The notes beneath the pieces were generated by a model. That model ran no database searches, had not been told where the DNA came from, and saw only the letters and a list, made by a program, of their open reading frames with translations. From NCBI RefSeq assembly GCF_001593605.1, contig NZ_CP012836.1, forward strand, positions 1,054,001-1,118,000: a stretch of 64,000 nt of DNA, written 5' to 3'. The translations under genes and the position numbers were made by a program. The stretch is from Algoriphagus sanaruensis (GTDB lineage: Bacteria > Bacteroidota > Bacteroidia > Cytophagales > Cyclobacteriaceae). Shown here in pieces: positions 26,464 through 33,730 of this stretch; positions within the stretch are counted from its first letter, which is position 1, and each line of letters starts with the position of its first letter.

Positions 26464-27875
26464 CATTTAAAGGGATACATAAGGTCTTTTTTCTCGGCAT
26501 CGGCGGCATAGGCATGAGTGCCTTGGCTCGCTGGTTTTCTCATGCTGGGTTTGAAGTAGCCGGCTATGACAAGACCCCTTCACCTCTGACCGATGAACTG
26601 GAAAAAGAGGGAATGGAGATCACCTTTGAGGATAAGGTGGACAGTATACCGGCAAGTTTTACTCCTGATCCTCAGGAAGTGCTTGTGGTATGGACTCCTG
26701 CCATTCCAAAAGACAGTGTTTTACTCAATTTCTTCCAGTCACACTACACGCTTAAAAAGCGGTCTGAGGTACTTGGGATGATCACCAAAGACCTCTATAC
26801 GATTGCTGTTGCTGGTACACATGGAAAAACGAGCACCTCTTCCCTAGTTGCGCACTTATTGAAATCAGCGGGCAAACCGGTCGTTGCGTTTTTGGGCGGT
26901 ATTACTCAAAACTACCAAAGCAATTTGCTTCTTCCTGGTAAGACGAAAGAGGAGCCGATTTTGGTGGTGGAAGCAGATGAATTTGATCGGTCGTTTTTGA
27001 GACTTCATCCTAATGAAGCCGTCTTAACCAGTGCAGATCCAGACCACCTGGATATCTATGGGGATGAATCCACCATTTTGGAAGGATTCCGAGAATTTAT
27101 CCGGTTGGTAGATAAAAAAGGGAAGCTTTACCTCCAGACCCATGCCTGGTACCGTTTGGGCGAGCAGCTTGGAACTCAAGCTGGCATTCGAGAATACGGT
27201 CTTCGTTCGAATGGAATCCATGCTGAAAATATCATTGCCCGACCGGGTTCATTTCAATTTGATTATGTAGGTATCAAGGCCCAGATCAAAGGTCTTGAGC
27301 TTCAAATCCCTGGATTCCATAATGTGGAAAATGCCTTAGCAGCGATTGCGATTGCTGTGGACCACGGATTGTCAGAAGCACAGATTCGAGAAGGGATTCG
27401 ATCCTTTAGAGGGGTGAAGCGAAGATTTGAAATCCATTCATCTGAGCCTGGACATGTCTATATAGACGACTATGCCCATCATCCGGAAGAGATTAAAGCT
27501 TGCTTGAGTTCTGTGCGAGCGATGTATCCTACCCAAAGGATGACGGTGATTTTCCAGCCTCACCTATTTACGCGTACCCGGGATTTTGCGGAAGGATTTT
27601 CAGAAAGCCTCTCACTCGCAGACGAAGTTGCTCTGCTTGATATTTATCCAGCGCGAGAGCTTCCAATCCTAGGGGTAAGTTCAGAAATGTTATTGGAAGG
27701 CATTCAGGCCTCCAAAAAGATATTGATTACAAAAGGGCAGGTAATGGACTACCTGAAGGACTCCAAACCAGAAGTCTTAGTGACCATGGGAGCAGGGGAT
27801 ATTGACCGGCTAGTACCGGGTATTGCAGCATGGACTAAAGCTCAAATCAATCAGGCATGGATCGAAGAAGACTAA
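26460..27875 (+). CDS. murC: UDP-N-acetylmuramate:L-alanine ligase
   Basis: Adds L-alanine to UDP-MurNAc, the first stem-peptide step. The 471-residue ligase begins with FFLGIGGIGMSALARWF (about residues 10-26), the UDP-binding domain. It has the ATP motif AGTHGKTSTSS (about 117-127), VEADEFDRSF, and DDYAHHPEEIKA (about 338-349). The murG-murC-ftsQ order is typical. It overlaps ftsQ by 19 nt. No murB follows, in contrast to many dcw clusters. Confidence 0.96.
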   Translation: MTFKGIHKVFFLGIGGIGMSALARWFSHAGFEVAGYDKTPSPLTDELEKEGMEITFEDKVDSIPASFTPDPQEVLVVWTPAIPKDSVLLNFFQSHYTLKKRSEVLGMITKDLYTIAVAGTHGKTSTSSLVAHLLKSAGKPVVAFLGGITQNYQSNLLLPGKTKEEPILVVEADEFDRSFLRLHPNEAVLTSADPDHLDIYGDESTILEGFREFIRLVDKKGKLYLQTHAWYRLGEQLGTQAGIREYGLRSNGIHAENIIARPGSFQFDYVGIKAQIKGLELQIPGFHNVENALAAIAIAVDHGLSEAQIREGIRSFRGVKRRFEIHSSEPGHVYIDDYAHHPEEIKACLSSVRAMYPTQRMTVIFQPHLFTRTRDFAEGFSESLSLADEVALLDIYPARELPILGVSSEMLLEGIQASKKILITKGQVMDYLKDSKPEVLVTMGAGDIDRLVPGIAAWTKAQINQAWIEED

Positions 27876-28612
27876 AAAGGATACTCGGATTTATGACCCT
27901 TTGCTTGGTCTTGTTGGGTTTTATCGGCTTTGTCGAAAAAAAGACCCAAGAAAAGACATTTCAGCAGTTGGAGATTGATTTGGAGGCGGTGAGTGGTTTG
28001 TATTTCGTAGAGGAAAAGGAAATTCTTAAAGTCATTCATACAGATTTTCCAGACCTCAATCCCGGATTGGCAATTGCTGATGTGCCTTTGGCAGCGTTGG
28101 AGAAGCGACTTCTAGGCCATCCTTTTATCAAGGAAGCTCAGGCCACTTTGGAACAAAAAGGGATAGTCAAAATCTCGGTGAAGCAACATGAGCCCATTGC
28201 TAGAATTGCAAGACCCACCAAGGCAGATGGTTACATCACCACGGAAGGATTGATTATTCCAACTTCTCCAACCTATACCAGTCGGGTATTGATCCTGCAA
28301 GGAGACTACATGGATCGAATGTTGGATGAGGGAGATCTCAGTCAAATGCCTGACTTATTCCCTTTGGTGCAGTACATCACGGGAGATGAGTTTTGGAACT
28401 CGCAGATTACTGCCTTGGAAATTTCAAGACCAGATGATATCCGACTTCATCAGCAAGTTGGAGGTCAGGTAATCGAGTTTGGAGATGCGCAAGATTTTGA
28501 AAGCAAGTTTAAACGAATCGAAATTTTGTATCGGGAGATTTTGCCCCGAAAAGGCTGGAATGCATACCAGCGAATCAGTGTAAAGTTTAAGAATCAAATT
28601 GTTTGTGAATAA
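27857..28612 (+). CDS. ftsQ: Cell division protein FtsQ/DivIB
   Basis: A 251-residue bitopic divisome protein. It has a short basic cytoplasmic N-terminus, one membrane helix (about residues 9-25), then a periplasmic POTRA-type region (about 34-105; LEAVSGLYFVEEKEI and LGHPFIKEAQATL) and a beta domain. FtsQ links FtsL/FtsB to the divisome and does not itself catalyse. The family is poorly conserved, but position between murC and ftsA is decisive. The start lies inside the last 19 nt of murC. Confidence 0.9.
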   Translation: MDRRRLKRILGFMTLCLVLLGFIGFVEKKTQEKTFQQLEIDLEAVSGLYFVEEKEILKVIHTDFPDLNPGLAIADVPLAALEKRLLGHPFIKEAQATLEQKGIVKISVKQHEPIARIARPTKADGYITTEGLIIPTSPTYTSRVLILQGDYMDRMLDEGDLSQMPDLFPLVQYITGDEFWNSQITALEISRPDDIRLHQQVGGQVIEFGDAQDFESKFKRIEILYREILPRKGWNAYQRISVKFKNQIVCE

Positions 28613-28621
28613 AGCTTGGAT

Positions 28622-29938
28622 ATGGAAAATGACAAACTAATTGTAGGTCTGGACATCGGAACAACAAAGATCTGCGCCATCATTGGACGAAAGAATGAAT
28701 TTGGAAAGCTTGAGGTCCTTGGAATGGGCAAGGCTGTTTCCGATGGGGTGGACCGTGGCATCGTGACCAATATTGAAAAAACAGTACACGCGATCGAGAA
28801 AGCCGTGGAAGACTGTGCAAACATGGCTGAGGTGGATATTGCCGAAGTTATTGTAGGGATAGCAGGTCAGCATATCCAAAGTAAAATCATGCATGGAAGT
28901 ATCATGCGTCAGCCCACCGAAGATGAAATCACCATTGAGGATGTACAGCGACTGACAGCTGATATGCACAATATTGTAGTACCACCAGGCAACAGTATTA
29001 TTCACGTCATGCCCCAGGATTATACGGTGGATTATGAAGGTGGAATCAAGGATCCAGTCGGAATGGCAGGAACCCGTCTAGAGGCTGATTTCCATATCAT
29101 CACAGCTCAGACGACTGCTATCCAAAACATCAACAAATGTGTCAAGCGAGCCAATTTGACTTCCAAGCAATTGATTCTAGAGCCGCTTGCAAGTTCCCTT
29201 TCTGTGCTCAGCGATGAGGAAAAAGAGGCAGGGGTTTGTCTGGTAGACATCGGAGGAGGTACTACGGATATTGCCATTTTTTACGAAAATATCATCCGTC
29301 ATACCGCGGTTATTCCATTGGGCGGCAACATCATCACCTCAGATATCAAGGAGGGATGCATGCTGATGCAAAACCAAGCTGAATTACTTAAAACTCGATT
29401 TGGCAAAGCCATTGCAGAAGAAGCTAATCCGAACGAGATCGTATCAATACCAGGATTGAAAGGTCGTCCACCAAAAGAAATTTCCCTTCGCAACTTGGCT
29501 AATATCATTCAGGCTCGAATGGAGGAAATCATCGAAATCGTCCAAAATGAGATCATGCAAAGTGGCTATTATAAAAAGCTAGCCGGCGGGATCGTACTGA
29601 CCGGAGGAGGTTCACAGTTGCAGTTTGTTTCTCAGCTTTTTGAGTACATGACCGGGCTTGATACCCGCATTGGATTCCCAAATGAGCATTTGGGTAAATC
29701 TGTAGTGGAGGAGGTCAAAAGCCCTATGTATGCCACTACCGTTGGGCTTGTGTTGGCAGGTTTTAAATCCCTAGATAATCGCGAAGATGCTTATCTCAAG
29801 CGCAAAGCGAATACGGGTCACAAACCGAAAAACATGCAAAATCGGGACATCATCGCCAATAATTTCTTTAAGGCGATTACAGATCGAATGAAAACATTCA
29901 TCAATGCCGACATCGGAGAAGATGATAATTACAAATAA
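28622..29938 (+). CDS. ftsA: Cell division protein FtsA
   Basis: Actin-like ATPase that tethers FtsZ to the membrane. I place the start at ATG 28622 (MENDKLIVGLDIGTTKI, 438 residues); a TTG 6 nt upstream would add two residues. Motifs: phosphate 1 GLDIGTTKICAIIG (about 9-22), VDIGGGTTDIAIF (phosphate 2, about 208-220) and GGIVLTGGGSQL (about 327-338). The SHS2/1C subdomain lies near 85-165. The C-terminus ends in KAITDRMKTFI, an amphipathic helix expected to insert in the membrane, followed by a short acidic tail. Nine nucleotides separate it from ftsQ. Confidence 0.96.
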   Translation: MENDKLIVGLDIGTTKICAIIGRKNEFGKLEVLGMGKAVSDGVDRGIVTNIEKTVHAIEKAVEDCANMAEVDIAEVIVGIAGQHIQSKIMHGSIMRQPTEDEITIEDVQRLTADMHNIVVPPGNSIIHVMPQDYTVDYEGGIKDPVGMAGTRLEADFHIITAQTTAIQNINKCVKRANLTSKQLILEPLASSLSVLSDEEKEAGVCLVDIGGGTTDIAIFYENIIRHTAVIPLGGNIITSDIKEGCMLMQNQAELLKTRFGKAIAEEANPNEIVSIPGLKGRPPKEISLRNLANIIQARMEEIIEIVQNEIMQSGYYKKLAGGIVLTGGGSQLQFVSQLFEYMTGLDTRIGFPNEHLGKSVVEEVKSPMYATTVGLVLAGFKSLDNREDAYLKRKANTGHKPKNMQNRDIIANNFFKAITDRMKTFINADIGEDDNYK

Positions 29939-29957
29939 AACTAGGGCTTATGATTGA

Positions 29958-29988
29958 GGGAGATAATCGGCCTTGCGGATTATTTCCC
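29958..29988 (+). other. Stem-loop between ftsA and ftsZ
   Basis: GGGAGATAATCGGC (29958-29971) pairs with GCGGATTATTTCCC (29975-29988) around a 3-nt loop. The stem is 14 bp with one G-T wobble and one G-G mismatch. No T run follows, so it is not a standard intrinsic terminator. It is the only sizeable gap (101 nt) in the dcw cluster and could act in mRNA processing or partial attenuation that sets the ftsZ to ftsA ratio (inference). Confidence 0.6.
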
Positions 29989-30039
29989 TACCCATTTCCC
30001 ACTTAAACAACCAAGAAAAATTTCACCAAACCATAAAAT

Positions 30040-31677
30040 ATGTCAGATAACATGAAAGATTACAGATTTGATCTCCCAAAAAACCAAAAGTCGATTATCA
30101 AGGTGATTGGCGTGGGCGGAGGTGGCAGCAATGCCGTAAACCACATGTACAATCAAGGCATCAAAGATGTCGAGTTTGTGGTGGTCAACACAGATGCACA
30201 GGCTTTGAAGTCTTCTCCTGTGCCTTTGCGTTTGCAATTAGGAGCTAACCTTACCGAAGGTCTTGGCGCAGGAGCAAATCCTGAACAAGGTAGAAATGCA
30301 GCCTTGGAGTCTCATGAAGAAATCAGAGAGCTTCTTGCTGATAATACCAAAATGGTATTTATCACCGCTGGAATGGGTGGTGGTACCGGTACTGGTGCTG
30401 CGCCTATCGTAGCAAAAATTGCCAAAGAACTCAACATCCTAACGGTAGGCATCGTGACCGCTCCATTTATGTTTGAAGGCAAGAAAAAAATGGCAGTTGC
30501 TCAGGCAGGGATTGAATCCTTGAGAGAAAACTGCGACACCGTTTTGGTGATTCTTAACGACAAATTGAGAGAGATCTATGGCAACTTGGCCATCCGAACG
30601 GCATTTAGCAAGGCTGATGATATTTTGACTACTGCGGCTAAGTCGATTGCTGAGATCATTACCATTCATCAAGATGTAAACGTTGACTTTGAAGACGTTA
30701 AGACCGTGATGAAAGATGCAGGTGCTGCTGTGATGGGTTCTGCAACTGAGGAGGGAGAAGGTCGAGCAATCCGTGCTGCTGGTGCGGCAATTTCATCTCC
30801 ATTGCTTAACAATGTGGATATCAAAGGCGCTCAGAAAATTCTCCTTTCGATCATGTCTGGTGAGGAAGAAGAGCTTTCTATGGACGAATTGAGTGAAATC
30901 ACTGAGTACATCCAAGAAAAAGCGGGTGACAACGCAGAGGTAATCTTCGGTCAGGGCATTGATCCAGAATTAGGCAAGGCTATCCGCGTAACGGTAATCG
31001 CAACCGGCTTTGAAATGGATAAGCTTTCTGATAAAGCAGTAAAAAGAACAGAGGCTTCCACTCCCGTGAGTGCATTTGCACCTGTTGCAAATACACCAGT
31101 ATCTAATCCTGAAGTAGTTAAAACCGTGATCAATCTTGACTCTGGGAAATCTCAGCAAGTGAAAGAAGAGCCGATCTCTGGCGGATCAACCTTTACCTTT
31201 TCTATCCCAAAATCTCCACTAGCAGCTCCTCAGCCACCAGTGGTCAATGAAGAAGAAAAAGAAGAGGCGACCTTTTTTGTAAAGCCGATTTTCGACGAAG
31301 CTCCTGAAGTAAAACCAGCTTCTGAGCCAGAAAAGATTGTTCATAATCTTTTCGAAGAAACAGAAAAGCCTGCTGAAAAGGTACCTGCTGAATCTCAACC
31401 AGCACCTCCATTGTTTGCCAATGATTATTATGAGCAAATGAAGCAGAAGGCTATTCAACGCGCCCATGAGCGATTTGAAAAGCTAAAGACAAGCAGAGCA
31501 TTCAATACTACTCCAGAAGAAATGAAGGAGAAAATGGCTGTCCCTGCTTATCAGCGAAAGAATGTAATTCTGAATGAGCCTGAGCATAGCTCTGAGTCTC
31601 CAATCAGTAAATTCAATTTGAATGAAGAAAACGAGATTTTAGGCAATAACAGATTCCTGCACGATAACGTGGACTGA
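30040..31677 (+). CDS. ftsZ: Cell division protein FtsZ
   Basis: Tubulin-like GTPase that forms the Z ring. The 545-residue protein has IKVIGVGGGGSNAVNHM near residues 21-37 and the GTP-binding loop GGGTGTG at 113-119. NVDFEDVKTVM marks the T7 synergy region. The globular part ends near 325. A further roughly 220 residues follow, far more than in E. coli FtsZ (383 in total), rich in P, E, K and S, thus a long disordered linker. It ends with two short ordered-looking segments, MAVPAYQRKNV and NNRFLHDNVD, probably the C-terminal peptide that contacts FtsA. The gene ends 3 nt from a converging gene with no terminator visible. Confidence 0.97.
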   Translation: MSDNMKDYRFDLPKNQKSIIKVIGVGGGGSNAVNHMYNQGIKDVEFVVVNTDAQALKSSPVPLRLQLGANLTEGLGAGANPEQGRNAALESHEEIRELLADNTKMVFITAGMGGGTGTGAAPIVAKIAKELNILTVGIVTAPFMFEGKKKMAVAQAGIESLRENCDTVLVILNDKLREIYGNLAIRTAFSKADDILTTAAKSIAEIITIHQDVNVDFEDVKTVMKDAGAAVMGSATEEGEGRAIRAAGAAISSPLLNNVDIKGAQKILLSIMSGEEEELSMDELSEITEYIQEKAGDNAEVIFGQGIDPELGKAIRVTVIATGFEMDKLSDKAVKRTEASTPVSAFAPVANTPVSNPEVVKTVINLDSGKSQQVKEEPISGGSTFTFSIPKSPLAAPQPPVVNEEEKEEATFFVKPIFDEAPEVKPASEPEKIVHNLFEETEKPAEKVPAESQPAPPLFANDYYEQMKQKAIQRAHERFEKLKTSRAFNTTPEEMKEKMAVPAYQRKNVILNEPEHSSESPISKFNLNEENEILGNNRFLHDNVD

Positions 31678-31680
31678 GGC

Positions 31681-32205
31681 TTAAAACTCTAGCAGCATGT
31701 CTGCTTGGGTATGCAGCAGTTCGATATACAGCCTGTTGGTGAGCAGGTTATCTGACATATTTTGCTCGATTTTAGCAAGCTTAGGCTTGAGAGCTAGAAC
31801 GTGCATTCCCAAATAATGGAAGATGTCGGTGAGGTGGCTCAAAGCGATGCCACCCCCGCCTATTCCAGATGAAATTCCTACTAACGCACATTTTTTATTC
31901 CTGAAAGTATTGGGATAGGTCATCCCATCGATAAAGGTTTTTAAAATTCCAGGAAATGATCCATTGTATTCAGGAACAATAAAGACATACTTCTGACCGG
32001 ATTTGACCCGTTCATGAAAGGCATTATACCCTTCATTTTTTCCGTTATTCTCATAAAGTGCCGAAAAGCTGAAATCTGCAGGCAAATGTTCTAACTCCAG
32101 AATTTCAGATGCGGCACCTTTTTCCAGAAGGATAGATTGATAAAGTTCTGCGATGACTTTCGATACAGAGTTTTTTCGGTTGGTTCCGACAATTAGCTTA
32201 ATCAT
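31681..32205 (-). CDS. NAD(P)H-dependent FMN reductase (flavodoxin-like)
   Basis: A 174-residue protein of the NADPH-dependent FMN reductase family. The FMN phosphate loop is at the N-terminus (LIVGTNRKNSVSKVIAE, residues 4-20). The second flavin segment VPEYNGSFPGILKTFID is near 74-90. It reduces FMN or small quinone/azo substrates; the physiological target is unknown. I choose ATG 32205, since the flavodoxin strand begins right there; an ATG at 32232 would add nine residues. It converges on ftsZ. Confidence 0.88.
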   Translation of the reverse strand: MIKLIVGTNRKNSVSKVIAELYQSILLEKGAASEILELEHLPADFSFSALYENNGKNEGYNAFHERVKSGQKYVFIVPEYNGSFPGILKTFIDGMTYPNTFRNKKCALVGISSGIGGGGIALSHLTDIFHYLGMHVLALKPKLAKIEQNMSDNLLTNRLYIELLHTQADMLLEF

Positions 32206-32271
32206 AGGGAGAATTTTCTGGCTACTATACAAGCAAACCGGGGTAAAAGTTCTCAGCCTAAGCCAAAATTC

Positions 32272-32279
32272 TATCTTTG
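32272..32279 (+). promoter_or_regulatory. -7 box of the purine nucleoside phosphorylase promoter
   Basis: TATCTTTG matches the Bacteroidota -7 consensus TAnnTTTG and lies 19 nt before the ATG. The expected -33 position reads TTC rather than TTG. Confidence 0.6.
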
Positions 32280-32298
32280 TCTACTCAAAGATGACCCT

Positions 32299-33117
32299 AT
32301 GGACTACCTCAATCAAATTCAAGAAGCTGTTTCATTTATTCAATCTCGTTTTTCCAAGTCTGTAGATTTGGGAGTCATTCTGGGAACTGGACTCGGAAGC
32401 CTCGGAAATCAAATCGATGTGGAATGTGAAATTAACTATGAGGATATTCCTCATTTTCCGATTTCTACTGTAGAAAGTCATTCTGGAAAATTGCTCTTCG
32501 GGACTATTTCTGGTAAACCTGTTGTAGCAATGAAAGGTAGATTTCACTACTATGAGGGGTATGCCATGAAGGAAGTAACCTTCCCCGTTCGGGTGATGAA
32601 ATACCTCGGTGTAAAAACGCTGTTGGTTTCGAATGCTTCAGGAGGTTTGAATCCGAATCAGGAAGTGGGCGATGTGATGATCATCAGTGATCACATTAAC
32701 CTATTCTCTGAAAACCCCCTTCGTGGGAAAAATTATGAGGAGCTCGGACCTAGATTTCCCGATATGAGTCAAGCCTATTCCAAACGACTAATTGAACTGG
32801 CACTTCAAATCGGGAAAGAGAATGGTGTCAAGTTACATACAGGCGTGTATTGTGGTGTGGAAGGCCCAAATCTCGAAACACCTGCTGAATACAAATACTT
32901 ACGAATCATTGGTGGAGATGCCGTAGGGATGAGCACAGTACCGGAAGTCCTAGTGGCAAGACATATGGGGATGGAAGTATTTGGAATTTCCGCGATTACT
33001 GATTTGGGTGTGGAGGGAAAAATTCATGAAGTTTCACTCGCTGATGTAATTGCCGCCGCCGGAAAGGCCGAACCCGTCATGAGTCTAGTCATGAGGGAGT
33101 TGGTAACAAATATGTAA
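32299..33117 (+). CDS. Purine nucleoside phosphorylase
   Basis: Cleaves purine nucleosides with phosphate to base and ribose-1-phosphate (purine salvage). The 272-residue protein is of the trimeric PNP/MTAP type (PunA/PNP-I). Motifs: ILGTGLGSLGNQI (about residues 23-35) for phosphate, VESHSGKLLFG (about 58-68), MKGRFHYYEGY (about 78-88), NASGGLNP (about 113-120) and the base-site GGDAVGMSTVPEV (about 206-218). Met/Asn pattern around the base site suggests inosine/guanosine specificity, which is inference. It is a monocistronic unit with its own -7 box and a strong terminator. Confidence 0.94.
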   Translation: MDYLNQIQEAVSFIQSRFSKSVDLGVILGTGLGSLGNQIDVECEINYEDIPHFPISTVESHSGKLLFGTISGKPVVAMKGRFHYYEGYAMKEVTFPVRVMKYLGVKTLLVSNASGGLNPNQEVGDVMIISDHINLFSENPLRGKNYEELGPRFPDMSQAYSKRLIELALQIGKENGVKLHTGVYCGVEGPNLETPAEYKYLRIIGGDAVGMSTVPEVLVARHMGMEVFGISAITDLGVEGKIHEVSLADVIAAAGKAEPVMSLVMRELVTNM

Positions 33118-33160
33118 AAACAGAGAGGCCGGAATTTCAGGATTCCGGCCTCTCTGTTTT
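33115..33160. terminator. Strong bidirectional terminator
   Basis: A perfect 15-bp stem CAGAGAGGCCGGAAT/ATTCCGGCCTCTCTG (33121-33135, 33142-33156) with a 6-nt loop is flanked by A and T runs. It serves the phosphorylase gene and the converging lipoprotein gene, whose stop lies within its edge. Confidence 0.95.
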
Positions 33161-33629
33161 ATTCTTGAGGAAGTTCGTCGATGGTTTGGACGAGTAAGTT
33201 CATAAAAGGCTTGATCTCTTCTGGCCAAGTTTCTGGCACTTTTCCGATTTGCCACCAAGCGATTCCGTCCTTATTTTCCAAGGCGACATAATAGCCCCCT
33301 TCCTCTTCGCATCCTGCACAAGCTATAAATTGAAGCGCGCGAGGGAAAAGGTAAGCCTCTGGAAGAGCTGTTCTCAAGTTTGCGGCTTTTGTAGCACTGC
33401 TATTATCGAGAGGAGTAGTTTTGTAGGTAATCACTGGAGCCTCCCGAAACGACCGCATATTATCGATGTAGAGTTTACCTTGGTCGTATTTATAAATTTG
33501 AATACAATTACCTTCGCAAAGAAGATTCCATCTTCCAAAAATGAACGCATCTACCTGAGGTTGTTCTTCCTCTTTGCACCCGGCAAAGAAAAGAAATACA
33601 AGGGCCGATAGTAGGATTATTCTTGCCAT
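33159..33629 (-). CDS. Uncharacterised lipoprotein with a surface-export-like signal
   Basis: I do not recognise the 156-residue protein. A lipobox signal peptide MARIILLSALVFLFFAGC is clear from ATG 33629; longer readings from 33698 would add 23 residues before it and are unlikely. The residues after the lipidated cysteine are KEEEQ. This matches the K-(D/E)2 type lipoprotein export signal described in Capnocytophaga, so surface display is plausible. The mature part contains CEGNC and CAGCEEE, four cysteines that could form disulfides. It ends inside a shared terminator. No functional prediction. Confidence 0.75.
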   Translation of the reverse strand: MARIILLSALVFLFFAGCKEEEQPQVDAFIFGRWNLLCEGNCIQIYKYDQGKLYIDNMRSFREAPVITYKTTPLDNSSATKAANLRTALPEAYLFPRALQFIACAGCEEEGGYYVALENKDGIAWWQIGKVPETWPEEIKPFMNLLVQTIDELPQE

Positions 33630-33730
33630 GAGTTTTTCCAGTTTCTTCCGATTGAGATTAACGATGCTTTTCCTAAACCGTTTGGATAATTCAACCACAA
33701 AATTTCAATAAAATTGCCTTTTTTGCTCCT

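Noticed and set aside
29939..30039. Intrinsic terminator separating ftsA from ftsZ
   Set aside because: The hairpin is strong but lacks a following T run, so full termination is not supported.
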